DNA of 64,000 nt from Pedobacter cryoconitis (GTDB lineage: Bacteria; Bacteroidota; Bacteroidia; Sphingobacteriales; Sphingobacteriaceae), in NCBI RefSeq assembly GCF_003259615.1, contig NZ_QLLR01000005.1, positions 42,741-106,740 on the forward strand, given 5' to 3'. How positions within the stretch are numbered: position 1 is the stretch's first letter; every line of letters begins with the position of its first letter. This document shows, one piece after another, positions 1-8,939 of the stretch. The notes beneath the pieces were generated by a model. The model ran no database searches and was not told where the DNA came from. It saw only the letters and a list, made by a program, of their open reading frames with translations. The translations under genes were made by a program, and so were the position numbers.

Positions 1-116
1 AGAAAATAGGAGAAACTTGTTTGGTGGAGAAAATAGGAGAAACTTGTTTGGTGGAGAAAATAGAAGAAACTTTAATAGAAGAAAGACAAAATAGAAGAGA
101 CTTAATGGAAGACAGG
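1..116. repeat. 27-bp tandem repeat at the left edge, degenerating rightwards
   Basis: Two identical 27-bp units occupy 1-27 and 28-54, and a third partial unit covers 55-72. A looser copy of the core (AATAGAAGAGACTT) lies near 90-104. The plus strand is strongly purine-rich. The unit length is a multiple of three, and a frame starting at base 2 stays open from the window edge to a TAG at 92-94, reading the nonapeptide ENRRNLFGG twice. The frame starting at base 3 is also open, to 117-119. This may be the tail of a repeat-bearing gene entering from the left or a non-coding minisatellite. The window cannot decide. Confidence 0.8.
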
Positions 117-179
117 TAGGAGCTGGGTAAGGAAGGATAGATGAGGAAAACAATCTGACTGATATTTGGTTACGGTATT

Positions 180-668
180 ATGGGATATGATTCTGCTTAT
201 AAAAATTCTTCGGTTCCAAATGTTCCTATTTTACGGTGGGTTTCAAGACTTTCTTTTTTGATGGATGAGCAGTTCAGGATTCCGGGGACAAAGTACAGGT
301 TTGGGCTGGATCCGTTGCTGAATTTGATCCCTTTTGCTGGTGATATTGTTGGTTTTGCTGTTTCGGGTGGTTTGGTACTGGCTATGGCCAGTAAGGGGCT
401 CACGAGTAAGATTGTTGTGCTGATGTGTATCAATATTTTATTGGATACGATGATTGGGGCAATTCCAGGGGTTGGACAGGTGTGGGATTTTTTCTTTAAG
501 TCGAATACACGGAATATGCGCTTGATGGAGGAATATTATGAGCAGGGTAAGCATCGGGGGAGTGGAAAGGGTACAATTGTACTGGCGCTGGTTATTTTGT
601 TCTTGATATTTGTTGTTTTGGTTAGTATTTTATGGGTGGTGGCTGCATGGGTCATTAGTAAGTTTTAA
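180..668 (+). CDS. DUF4112 domain membrane protein
   Basis: A 162-residue protein of the DUF4112 family; the biochemical function is unknown. The family signature is visible: LDPLLNLIPFAGDIVGF near residues 43-59, and NILLDTMIGAIPGVG near 85-99 followed by the SNTRN motif. The two glycine-rich hydrophobic stretches probably sit in or on the membrane. A clear C-terminal transmembrane helix spans about residues 132-157. The ATG start gives an N-terminus of usual length for the family. It stands alone, 50 bp before a same-strand AraC gene, and I see nothing that ties the two functionally. Confidence 0.85.
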   Translation: MGYDSAYKNSSVPNVPILRWVSRLSFLMDEQFRIPGTKYRFGLDPLLNLIPFAGDIVGFAVSGGLVLAMASKGLTSKIVVLMCINILLDTMIGAIPGVGQVWDFFFKSNTRNMRLMEEYYEQGKHRGSGKGTIVLALVILFLIFVVLVSILWVVAAWVISKF

Positions 669-719
669 GTCTGAATTCGTAGTCTGCGTATTCATAAAAT
701 CATTAGTTTTTGTCAACGT

Positions 720-1610
720 ATGCTTAGCTATAATCAACAGTTACCGGTTTATTCTTTGAAGCCAGACGGGGTAGGGAATAACAGACATTTTAGGATGTAT
801 AATTTTAATGGGACTTTACCTGATCATGAGGATTTTTTAATACCGCACCGAAAGGATCATTATCTGCTGGTGTTCATGAGAAGGGGTGGCAGTAGTTTGT
901 GGGTAGATATGGTTCCTTATGCGCTTAGGGATAATACTATTTATTTTACGGGACCGAATCAAATTATCGTAAAGGATGGTTTTCAGCAGTTGTGGAGCAC
1001 GGGTATTGCTTTTACGGCTGAGTTTCTGTCTCTTCAGGGAAATATTGCTTTAAGTTTGTTACCGTTGATTCAAAATCCTCAGAATGGACATGAGCTTTTG
1101 CTTACGGAAGCTGATATTGTTTTTGTGGAGGATATGCTGGGCAAGATTAATGGGGAGTATCTGATCCCTGGTGAGTGGCAGCAAAGTATGCTGGCTGCTT
1201 ATATGACAGTATTGATTACTTATTTGAGCCGCTTGTATGTGGAGCAGTTTAAGGATAATGGTGTTTCTTTAGATAAGTTATTATTGAAGAGTTTTCAGCT
1301 GAAGATCAATGAGCGCTTCCGGGAGCTGCGCGAGGTGAGTGAGTATGCTTCTTTGCTGAATATTTCTGCGGGGCATTTGAGTGAGGTTGTTAAAAGTCAG
1401 AGTGGGAAACCAGCGATTAAACATATACATGAGCGGCAGGCGTTGGAAGCCCGGAGGTTGCTTTTTCATACGAACAGTTCGCTGAAGGAAATTGCCTTTG
1501 ATCTGGGTTTTTCGGATGCTTCTTATTTCAATCGTTTCTTTAAGAGGGAGTGTAGTGTCACGCCTGCTGAGTATCGGTCTGCTACCCGTAAAATGTACCA
1601 TGAATACTGA
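720..1610 (+). CDS. AraC-family transcriptional regulator
   Basis: A 296-residue DNA-binding regulator. Residues about 1-170 form a cupin-like sensing half with no recognisable ligand signature. The last 100 residues carry the two helix-turn-helix units of AraC proteins; the second is seen as IAFDLGFSDASYFNRF followed by the typical TPAEYR end. The SDR oxidoreductase gene starts 60 bp downstream on the same strand, so that gene is a natural candidate target, but this is inferred from position only. The effector is unknown. Confidence 0.9.
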   Translation: MLSYNQQLPVYSLKPDGVGNNRHFRMYNFNGTLPDHEDFLIPHRKDHYLLVFMRRGGSSLWVDMVPYALRDNTIYFTGPNQIIVKDGFQQLWSTGIAFTAEFLSLQGNIALSLLPLIQNPQNGHELLLTEADIVFVEDMLGKINGEYLIPGEWQQSMLAAYMTVLITYLSRLYVEQFKDNGVSLDKLLLKSFQLKINERFRELREVSEYASLLNISAGHLSEVVKSQSGKPAIKHIHERQALEARRLLFHTNSSLKEIAFDLGFSDASYFNRFFKRECSVTPAEYRSATRKMYHEY

Positions 1611-1643
1611 TAGATGTGCTACATTCACAGGTCACAGGCGTTA

Positions 1644-1651
1644 TAAATTTG
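1644..1651 (+). promoter_or_regulatory. Candidate -7 promoter box for the SDR gene
   Basis: TAAATTTG matches the Bacteroidetes -7 consensus TAnnTTTG, 19 bp before the SDR start codon. No TTTG -33 element is present at the usual 19-bp spacing, so the match is partial. Confidence 0.35.
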
Positions 1652-1670
1652 TTATATAATAAAATCGATT

Positions 1671-2408
1671 ATGAAAACAGTATTGATAACGGGAGCAAAT
1701 AAAAGCATAGGCTTTGAAACGGCAAGACAATTATTAGCGCAAGGGTATTATGTATACCTGGGAAGCAGGGATATTGAAAAGGGTGAGCAGGCAGTTAGCC
1801 AGCTGCGTGCTGAGGGCTTAAGTCAGGTAGAGGCTATAGAGATTGATGTAAATCAAATCACGTCAATACAGGCGGCGCGTGAGGCGTTAGGCCAAAAAAT
1901 CAAAGTTCTGGATGTATTGGTTAATAATGCGGGTATTGGCGGTGCTATGCCGCAAACTCCGCTGGAAACTGATATTACGGTGTTTAGGGAAGTATTTGAA
2001 ACCAACTTTTTTGGTGTGATAGAAGTGACACAGGCATTTATAGATTTGCTGAAGGAGTCTGAGGAACCAAGAATAGTGAATGTCACCTCAGGTTTAGGTT
2101 CAATGGCGCTGCATAATGATCCTGAGTGGAAATATTATAGTGTTAAACCAGCTAGTTATGTAGCTTCTAAAGCTGCCCTCAATGCTTATACAATTGTATT
2201 GGCTTATGATCAGCGTTTTACGTCCTTTAAGATCAATGCGGTTGATCCGGGTTATACTGCGACAGATTTTAATCACCATAGTGGCCCAGGAACAGTAGAG
2301 GATGCTGCTGCCAGAGTGGTAAAAGCAGCGACGATCGGAGCGGATGGCCCAACAGGCCAGTTCTTCAGTGATGACAATGCGCCTGAAACAGGTGTTAGTC
2401 CGTGGTAA
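1671..2408 (+). CDS. SDR-family NAD(P)-dependent oxidoreductase
   Basis: A 245-residue classical short-chain dehydrogenase/reductase. The cofactor loop TGANKSIG is at residues 7-14 and NNAG at 85-88. The catalytic set is Ser140, Tyr163 and Lys167 (YVASK). The ending, DGPTGQFFSDD, is typical of the carbonyl-reductase-like group of SDRs that reduce quinones or aldehydes. The substrate cannot be read from sequence. It follows an AraC regulator on the same strand and ends at a strong shared terminator. Confidence 0.9.
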   Translation: MKTVLITGANKSIGFETARQLLAQGYYVYLGSRDIEKGEQAVSQLRAEGLSQVEAIEIDVNQITSIQAAREALGQKIKVLDVLVNNAGIGGAMPQTPLETDITVFREVFETNFFGVIEVTQAFIDLLKESEEPRIVNVTSGLGSMALHNDPEWKYYSVKPASYVASKAALNAYTIVLAYDQRFTSFKINAVDPGYTATDFNHHSGPGTVEDAAARVVKAATIGADGPTGQFFSDDNAPETGVSPW

Positions 2409-2421
2409 AATATTTGTGGTA

Positions 2422-2508
2422 AAATAAAAAAAAGGGAATAGTACTTTGCTTACCTTGTTCATTCTTCATGAACGCCGGCAGCAAAGTACTATTCCCTTTT
2501 TTTTATTT
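2422..2508. terminator. Bidirectional terminator with a 29-bp perfect stem
   Basis: Arms 2422-2450 and 2480-2508 are perfect inverted complements over 29 bp. The outer part is an A-tract on the left and a T-tract on the right, so each strand ends in U-rich RNA. The 29-nt loop holds a second small stem, GTTCAT/ATGAAC (2457-2462 and 2468-2473). It separates the convergent SDR and MCE-domain genes. Confidence 0.85.
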
Positions 2509-2517
2509 CTTATTTTC

Positions 2518-3474
2518 TTACTTATCCTTTTTCGAACCACCTCCTCCGAATACCGAGAAGTGTACGTAACGTTTAGGATTAGCTTTCAGATCGATAATCA
2601 GATTATCCAGGTTCTTAGAAGCATTATTCAGGTTATCATACATTTTAGTATCATTAACCAATAAACCTAAAGTTCCTTTGCCATCATTAACCTTGCTTAC
2701 AATCCCCTGAAGGTCTGCTACAGCTTTATTTGCATTGTCAATGGTCTGCTTGAAGTTTGCTGCTGCAACCTGATCAGTGATCTTATTGATATTGTTTAGT
2801 ATCGCGTTAATCTTTTCGTTGTTATTTTTAAGGTTCCCTGAAATTGACTCTGCATTTGCTAAAATAGCAGCGATTCTTTTACTCTCAGTTCCTACCAATC
2901 CATCAACTTTCTTAGAAGTATTCTCTAAAGAAGCCAGTGTACCAGCAATACTGTTGAAACTCTTGTTCACGTTTTTCTGGAAATCAGGATTCAAAATTGA
3001 ATTTACACTGGTCAGGATAGAATCCATTTTACCGATAATCAATTCTGCTTTCTTCTGTACCGGCTGAACTGTCTCCATCAGGTTCTTCTCTACGTTAGAG
3101 TTTAAGGTGTCACCATCCTGAGCGAAATCATTACCTGAACCCAAAGCCATAACAATCGCTTTGCTTCCCAATAAATCTGTACTTTCCAATCTTGCAATGG
3201 TTGATTTTGGAATATCATACTTGCCTTTGATCTTTAGCGTAGCCAGAATTGTTCCGTTAGGTTGTAAAACAAGCTTATCTACACGTCCAATCTGGAAACC
3301 ATTAATTAATACCGGTTTTGATATAGCCAAACCATCAACACGAGAGTACCTGGCATATAATAATGTTTCGCTCGAAAATAATGAGTTACCCTTAAGGAAG
3401 TTATATCCGATAATTAATGAGGCGATAGAAAAGGCTGCTAATATGCCTACTTTGGTTTCGTTAGTTATTTTCAC
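2518..3474 (-). CDS. MlaD-family (MCE domain) lipid-transport protein
   Basis: A 318-residue inner-membrane-anchored MCE protein. A single N-terminal transmembrane helix (about residues 9-27) is followed by the MCE domain (about 37-115, with SRVDGLAISKPVLINGFQIG) and a long helical, coiled-coil-prone region (about 130-300). In the Mla system such proteins form rings that pass phospholipids between inner and outer membranes. The ATPase and permease partners (MlaF, MlaE) are not in this window. It lies 15 bp downstream of the amidase gene and is probably cotranscribed with it. The last residues are Gly/Ser/Lys-rich. Confidence 0.88.
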   Translation of the reverse strand: MKITNETKVGILAAFSIASLIIGYNFLKGNSLFSSETLLYARYSRVDGLAISKPVLINGFQIGRVDKLVLQPNGTILATLKIKGKYDIPKSTIARLESTDLLGSKAIVMALGSGNDFAQDGDTLNSNVEKNLMETVQPVQKKAELIIGKMDSILTSVNSILNPDFQKNVNKSFNSIAGTLASLENTSKKVDGLVGTESKRIAAILANAESISGNLKNNNEKINAILNNINKITDQVAAANFKQTIDNANKAVADLQGIVSKVNDGKGTLGLLVNDTKMYDNLNNASKNLDNLIIDLKANPKRYVHFSVFGGGGSKKDK

Positions 3475-3489
3475 TTATAGTATTTTTAC

Positions 3490-4332
3490 TTAATTTACTT
3501 CTGTTTCTTGTTTGTAGGTCTTTACAGCTTTGAAGATTGCATTCACAATTTCAGACTGTCCGTTTGCAGAGTTTATATAATCCTCCTCAGCTGGATTCGA
3601 AATGAACCCAATCTCCGTTAGTACGGCTGGCATGCCGCATCTTTGTAAGATTAAAATTCCCTGCTCTTTAACACCTCTGTTAAATCTTTTATTGTCGCGG
3701 GTATAATTCGTCTGCATTAATCGTGCTAACTTCAGACTTTTATCCCTGTATATGTTTTTAAACAAAGATAGTATAATAAATGTTTCAGGATCCTTTGGAT
3801 CATAACCATTATAATTTTTTTTATAATCCTTTTCCAGACTAATATCGGCGTTTTCACGCAATGCACCATCTTGCTCATTTAAGCGGTGACTACCAGCTAC
3901 AAAAGTTTCAGTACCACTGGTAACCTTGTTTTTTACGTACCCGTATTTAGGCGTTCTTTTTCCCCTTCTGGTCGTATATCCTGTCACAACCCGGCGGTCG
4001 GGCATCGAATTACAGTGAATAGAAATAAACAAGTCTGCTTTTGCCGCTGTTGCAATTTCTGGTCTGCGGTATAAAGAAATGTCAACATCGGTTTTCCTGG
4101 TATAAACGATTTTTACTCCTGGCATATCTTCTTCAAACTTCCGGCCTAATTTCAAGGCAACCTGCAGTGTTACGTTTTTTTCTAATGAATAACTTCCTGC
4201 CGCACCTGGTTTATCTCCTCCGTGACCAGCATCAATCACAATGGTCTTTACTTTATATCCCTGAGATAAGGCAGCCTTGGAACCGATCAATAAAAAAATA
4301 GCGCATAAGAATATATTCTTTTTCAATCTCAT
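3490..4332 (-). CDS. N-acetylmuramoyl-L-alanine amidase (Amidase_3)
   Basis: A 280-residue secreted zinc amidase that cleaves the amide bond between muramic acid and the peptide stem of peptidoglycan. A signal peptide covers about residues 1-23. The Amidase_3 zinc ligands are visible: His37 in DAGHGG, Glu51 and His106 in SIHCNSM. The catalytic Glu240 is in LTEIGFISN. The catalytic domain has an insertion of about 60 residues (about 115-175). There is no LysM or SPOR domain. It is the first gene of a two-gene minus-strand unit with the MCE protein. Confidence 0.93.
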   Translation of the reverse strand: MRLKKNIFLCAIFLLIGSKAALSQGYKVKTIVIDAGHGGDKPGAAGSYSLEKNVTLQVALKLGRKFEEDMPGVKIVYTRKTDVDISLYRRPEIATAAKADLFISIHCNSMPDRRVVTGYTTRRGKRTPKYGYVKNKVTSGTETFVAGSHRLNEQDGALRENADISLEKDYKKNYNGYDPKDPETFIILSLFKNIYRDKSLKLARLMQTNYTRDNKRFNRGVKEQGILILQRCGMPAVLTEIGFISNPAEEDYINSANGQSEIVNAIFKAVKTYKQETEVN

Positions 4333-4840
4333 TTAATCTTTTTGTTTAATGGCTTCAGATCTGTTTAATTATAAACTTAAACAGGTATTATTATCCGTTA
4401 ATTGTAGCTTATTTGCGCACAAAGATAGTATAATATAATTTTTACTACAGAATTGATGCCATGTGTTTGAAATTGTTTTGCAATACCGCTGATGATCTAT
4501 CTTATTCTTTAACTGTACACCGGGATTTATAGTGCTGATTTTAAATATTTATCGCCTTCAATTTATTGGTAATCCAGCGTTTAGAGGGGTGTTAGGAAAT
4601 ATTTTTAAGCAAAATAGCATTTGCCCCCGGCAATGCTATATTTTTCGCTAATTTTGGACGTTTTGGGTTAAAAGGCTGTTTTAAACATAGCTATTAATTT
4701 GTTTAAGCACAATTTTTGGCTGCAAGAGCGTTAAATGTTTCGGGAAGGTAATGGCTTTCTTTGTGACAGTTGAGCTGTTTGTACCAAAAATGGACATTAA
4801 ACAATTTTAATCTATAAATTTAGACAGACTTTAACTACAG
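4333..4840. other. Divergent intergenic region with no gene seen
   Basis: About 500 bp between the divergent amidase and LptD genes. It is AT-rich, and I find no convincing ORF, RNA or long repeat. It must hold promoters for both directions; the only clear element is the -7 box at 4420-4427 facing the amidase. Confidence 0.6.
4420..4427 (-). promoter_or_regulatory. Candidate -7 box for the amidase-MCE unit
   Basis: Read on the minus strand this is TATCTTTG, an exact TAnnTTTG match, 87 bp before the amidase start. The -33 position carries no TTTG. Confidence 0.4.
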
Positions 4841-4867
4841 TTGCACTTATTACATTCACACAAGAAT

Positions 4868-7624
4868 TTGAAATTTTTACGAACTATCCTCTTACTGAAT
4901 TCTATCGCTTTACTGGTATTAGCTGGTCACTCTGCTTTTGCTTTTGAAAGTTTTTCTACGCGGCAGATATTGCAACAGCAGGACACTACCAAAAAAGACA
5001 TAAATAAAATTAAACCTGCTGCAACTGCCAAACTTCCTTTAGGAATGCAACAGGATACGGCAAAAAAAGATACTTCCAAAGTTAAAATCGGTGGTGCCAA
5101 AGGCAATGGTGCCAAAAGTGGCGTTGTCAAAGAAGGGGAATCTAAAATAGAGTATTCGGCGGTAGATTCGACAAAGTATAGCAAGGACAACAGCATCATC
5201 TATTTATATGGAAAAGCAAGGGTTATTTATCAATCCTTCGAACTTGATGCAGATTATATCACTTATAATTCTAAGACCAATACTGTTTTTGCAAGCGGAA
5301 GAAAAGATTCCAGAGGTAAATATTTAGGTAAACCTATCTTTAAGATGGAAAAACAAGGGTCTTCTATTGCGGATTCACTTTTCTACAATACTAAATCCGG
5401 AAAGGGAACTGTTTTTAATACCTTCACTGAACAGGAGGGTGGTTTTTTCTCCGGCGGACAGAGCAAAAGACAGCCTGACAATGAAATTCACGTGAAAGGA
5501 ATGACCTATAGTACGTGTAATTTGCCGCATCCTCACTTTGGTATCTATATTACAAAGGGTATTGTGACCGATAAACAAATTATTACAGGGCCTGTATATC
5601 TTAAAATTGAAGATATACCACTGCCTTTAGGTTTACCGTTTGCCTTTTTTCCAAAACCTAATAAAAGGAGTTCAGGAATTATCATGCCGAACATTGGTGA
5701 TGATTATACCAGGGGGTTCTTTTTAAGGGACGGGGGATATTATCTGAACCTGAATGATTACTGGGACGCAAAAATGCTGGGAACCATCTATACCAGGGGT
5801 TCTTATGGGGTGTCGGTAACTTCAAATTATGTGAAGCGTTATAAATATAATGGAAGTATCAAAGTAGATTATAACAGTAACCGTTATGGTTTGGAAGGTA
5901 CGCCAGAATATGACCCGAAAAAAGATTATAGTATTCAATGGGTACACTCACAAAATGCAAATGCACATCCGGGAACAAACTTTGGGGCGAGTGTGAATAT
6001 CAAGACCAGTGGTTATAATTTAAATACTGCCGGCGGAACCAGTTACGATTTCAGACAGATTACTGAAAATGCACTATCTTCCAGTATAAGTTACGGCAGA
6101 ACATTCGCTGATGGGAAAGTTACTTTCTCTGCAGCAGCAAGACATAACCAGAATACGAGATCTAAAACGGTAGATGTTACTTTACCGGATATTGCATTAG
6201 GGGTACAGACTTTTCCGCTTTTTAAGCAAAAGGGCGTAGGGGAACAGAAATGGTATAACAAGATTACTGTGGGTTACTCTATGGTCGCTTCCAACTCTAT
6301 TTCTACTTCTGATAGTTTGCTTTTCACCAAAAAAGCACTGGACAGATTGAAAAACGGATTCAGTCATACTGTGCCGGTAAGTATTAATTTTACGGCATTT
6401 AAATTCTTCAACTTTTCGGCAGGTGGAACTTACTTAGAGAAGTGGCAGTTCCAGTCTATCCGCCAAACTGCAATTCGCGGAACTTTATTAAATGGAGTAG
6501 TACAACAGGATCAGATTGTCAGAGATACGGTTCAGGGATTTAATCGTTCGGGTGAATACAGCATCAACATGGGCTTATCTACCAAGATCTATAATACACT
6601 GCAATTTAAGAAAATGGGTAATTTAAAGGCTTTGCGTTTAGTGATGACACCGAATGCAAACTTTAGTTACCGCCCGGATTTTTCTGATCCTTCGAAAGGG
6701 AATTACAAGACTTTACTATATCAGGATGGTACACCTGTTTATGATACCTTTTATGGAAGAAATAAACGGTATTCTATTCATGAAGGTACATTGTACGGTG
6801 GGCCCGGAGAAGGAAGAAATGCCAGTATAAGTTTTGGATTGGATAATACTTTAGAGGCGAAAGTATTATCAAGAAAGGATACCACAGGTACGGGAATGAG
6901 AAAAGTTCCGATTATTCAGGGTTTAGGATTTAATGGGTCTTATAACTTCCTGGCACCTGCTTTCAAACTTTCTGAGCTGAGCTTTAGCGGCCGTTCACAG
7001 TTCACAGATAAATTCGGGATAACTTATGACGGATCATTTAACCCTTATGCGGTAGGAGATTCAACGCTGAATGGTATAGTCACTAAAAAACTGATTGACA
7101 GATATACTGTTCCAAGATTAACAAGATTCAGTGTTTCGTTTGGCTATAGCTTAAATGCAGAGGCTTTCCGCAAGCGTAATGAAAGTCTGGATAAGACTAC
7201 TAAAAAAGTTCAGCAAAATGGAATGACACCTGAGCAGGCTGCACAACTGGCCGAAGTCAGTAAAGATCCTAATGCTTTTGTCGATTTTAAAATTCCATGG
7301 AACTTTACCTTCTCTTATCGCTTTGATTATTCCAGACAAGCTACAGGTTTATTGCCTACAGCAACTAATACGCTAAACTTTAACGGGGATTTTAACGTTA
7401 CCCCTAAGTGGAAAGTACAGTTTACCTCTGGATATGATTTTAAAAGTGCTGGTTTGTCACCAACATCATTTGCGATATACAGGGATTTACATTGCTGGGA
7501 TATGAGTATCAACTGGATTCCTATTGGTCCCTACAGAAGTTATAATCTGACAATTAAGGTAAAGGCTTCAATTTTACAGGATTTGAAGCTGAGCAAACAA
7601 CAAGCTTATTATACACGTTTTTAA
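4868..7624 (+). CDS. lptD: LPS-assembly outer-membrane protein LptD
   Basis: A large outer-membrane beta-barrel protein that inserts lipopolysaccharide into the outer leaflet. I chose the TTG at 4868 because it gives a compact signal peptide (MKFLRTILLL to GHSAFA); a further TTG at 4841 would add nine residues. After a low-complexity Lys/Thr-rich linker comes an OstA/LptA-like beta-jellyroll (about residues 90-220, SIIYLYGKARVIYQSFELDA). The rest is the barrel, rich in alternating aromatic strands. The length of about 918 residues fits the Bacteroidetes family. cinA begins 9 bp downstream, suggesting cotranscription. Confidence 0.88.
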   Translation: MKFLRTILLLNSIALLVLAGHSAFAFESFSTRQILQQQDTTKKDINKIKPAATAKLPLGMQQDTAKKDTSKVKIGGAKGNGAKSGVVKEGESKIEYSAVDSTKYSKDNSIIYLYGKARVIYQSFELDADYITYNSKTNTVFASGRKDSRGKYLGKPIFKMEKQGSSIADSLFYNTKSGKGTVFNTFTEQEGGFFSGGQSKRQPDNEIHVKGMTYSTCNLPHPHFGIYITKGIVTDKQIITGPVYLKIEDIPLPLGLPFAFFPKPNKRSSGIIMPNIGDDYTRGFFLRDGGYYLNLNDYWDAKMLGTIYTRGSYGVSVTSNYVKRYKYNGSIKVDYNSNRYGLEGTPEYDPKKDYSIQWVHSQNANAHPGTNFGASVNIKTSGYNLNTAGGTSYDFRQITENALSSSISYGRTFADGKVTFSAAARHNQNTRSKTVDVTLPDIALGVQTFPLFKQKGVGEQKWYNKITVGYSMVASNSISTSDSLLFTKKALDRLKNGFSHTVPVSINFTAFKFFNFSAGGTYLEKWQFQSIRQTAIRGTLLNGVVQQDQIVRDTVQGFNRSGEYSINMGLSTKIYNTLQFKKMGNLKALRLVMTPNANFSYRPDFSDPSKGNYKTLLYQDGTPVYDTFYGRNKRYSIHEGTLYGGPGEGRNASISFGLDNTLEAKVLSRKDTTGTGMRKVPIIQGLGFNGSYNFLAPAFKLSELSFSGRSQFTDKFGITYDGSFNPYAVGDSTLNGIVTKKLIDRYTVPRLTRFSVSFGYSLNAEAFRKRNESLDKTTKKVQQNGMTPEQAAQLAEVSKDPNAFVDFKIPWNFTFSYRFDYSRQATGLLPTATNTLNFNGDFNVTPKWKVQFTSGYDFKSAGLSPTSFAIYRDLHCWDMSINWIPIGPYRSYNLTIKVKASILQDLKLSKQQAYYTRF

Positions 7625-7633
7625 CGAATTTTT

Positions 7634-8881
7634 ATGTTAGCTGAGATTATTACGATTGGCGATGAAATATTAATCGGCCAGATTGTGGATACGAATTCTG
7701 CATGGATGGCCAAACAACTGAATGCTGCGGGCATTAAAGTGAAGCAAATAACCTCGGTGTCTGATGATGCTGAACATATCATAGAAGCCCTGGGTCAGGC
7801 AGAGCAAAGAGCCAGGATCATTTTAATTACCGGTGGACTGGGCCCGACCAAGGACGATATTACCAAATATACACTGGCGAAATACTTTAATATGGGGATG
7901 CGCCGTGATGCTGGTGTATTGGCGCAGGTGGAAGAGATCTTCAGACGCTTTAACCGTCCGATGATCGAATCGAATATCAAACAAGCGGATGTACCTGATG
8001 GTTGTACGGTGATCCCGAATAAAAACGGGACAGCACCGTGTATGTGGTTTGAGCGTGAGGGAACCATCTTTGTTTCTATGCCGGGAGTACCTTTTGAAAT
8101 GATGTATTTGATGGATGAAGAAATCCTGCCAAGACTTAAAGCAGCTTTTGAACTGCCTTTCATTTATCATAAAACAATCCTGACGGCAAATTTGGGAGAG
8201 TCTTTCCTGGCACAGCAGATTGAAGAAATTGAAGATAGTTTGCCTCCATCTATTAAACTTGCTTATTTGCCAAAACTTGGACAGGTGAGATTGAGGTTAA
8301 GTACTTCTGGTACTGATGAAGCTCAATTGAAGCAGGAAGTTGAAGTTTATGCGCAGCGGATTATTGCGAAGATCAAGCCTTATATAGTTGCTGAAGATGA
8401 TATTGCTATTGAGAAAGCTATTCTTGATATAATGGACAAAAAGGGATTGACCCTTTCTACTGCGGAGAGTTGTACAGGCGGATATATTGCGCAGTTAATT
8501 ACGCAGCATCCGGGTTGTTCATCGGTTTATGCAGGTGGCGCAGTAGTTTATTCTTATGAATTAAAGCAATCTGTGTTAGGGGTAAAGGCAGATACACTGG
8601 CAAAATATGGTGCGGTTAGTGAACAAACTGTAAAAGAAATGGCTGCTGGTGCAATTACTCATTTTAATACGGACTATAGTGTAGCAGTAAGTGGTATCGC
8701 CGGACCTGATGGCGGAACTGCAGACAAACCAGTTGGAACTGTCTGGATAGCAGTAGCAAACAAGAATGGGGTAGTGGCTAAGTTATTCACTTTTGGAAGC
8801 AAAAGAGCACAGAATATTGAGCGTTCAGCTATCGCTGCATTAACAATGATTTTGAATCTGCTGAAAGAAGATAACAATTAA
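7634..8881 (+). CDS. cinA: CinA: competence/damage-inducible protein, NMN deamidase type
   Basis: A 415-residue two-domain CinA protein. Residues 1-170 are a MoaB/Mog-like domain (GDEILIGQIVDTNSAWMA; GGLGPTKDD), which in characterised members has ADP-ribose pyrophosphatase activity. Residues about 250-410 are the PncC-type nicotinamide mononucleotide amidohydrolase domain (STAESCTGGYIAQL; SGIAGPDGGTADKPVGTVW). The protein recycles pyridine nucleotides in the cytoplasm. The ATG lies 9 bp after lptD, so it is probably cotranscribed with that gene. Confidence 0.95.
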   Translation: MLAEIITIGDEILIGQIVDTNSAWMAKQLNAAGIKVKQITSVSDDAEHIIEALGQAEQRARIILITGGLGPTKDDITKYTLAKYFNMGMRRDAGVLAQVEEIFRRFNRPMIESNIKQADVPDGCTVIPNKNGTAPCMWFEREGTIFVSMPGVPFEMMYLMDEEILPRLKAAFELPFIYHKTILTANLGESFLAQQIEEIEDSLPPSIKLAYLPKLGQVRLRLSTSGTDEAQLKQEVEVYAQRIIAKIKPYIVAEDDIAIEKAILDIMDKKGLTLSTAESCTGGYIAQLITQHPGCSSVYAGGAVVYSYELKQSVLGVKADTLAKYGAVSEQTVKEMAAGAITHFNTDYSVAVSGIAGPDGGTADKPVGTVWIAVANKNGVVAKLFTFGSKRAQNIERSAIAALTMILNLLKEDNN

Positions 8882-8895
8882 CTGCAAAAAAGCCT

Positions 8896-8903
8896 TACTT
8901 TTG
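8896..8903 (+). promoter_or_regulatory. Candidate -7 box before the E2 gene
   Basis: TACTTTTG fits TAnnTTTG, 36 bp before the E2 start codon. It sits inside a small inverted repeat, TGCAAAA (8883-8889)/TTTTGCA (8899-8905). No -33 TTTG is found at 19-bp spacing. Confidence 0.4.
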
Positions 8904-8939
8904 CATCCGATAGGAAATACCAAATTTACTGTAAACTAA

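Noticed and set aside
1281..1628. 115-codon minus-strand frame under the AraC gene
   Set aside because: It is fully antisense to the conserved helix-turn-helix region and has no recognisable domain.
2446..2664. 72-codon plus-strand frame after the SDR gene
   Set aside because: It starts inside the terminator loop and runs antisense through the MCE-protein gene.
7795..8170. Two overlapping minus-strand frames of about 115-122 codons
   Set aside because: Both are antisense to the well-conserved cinA domain.
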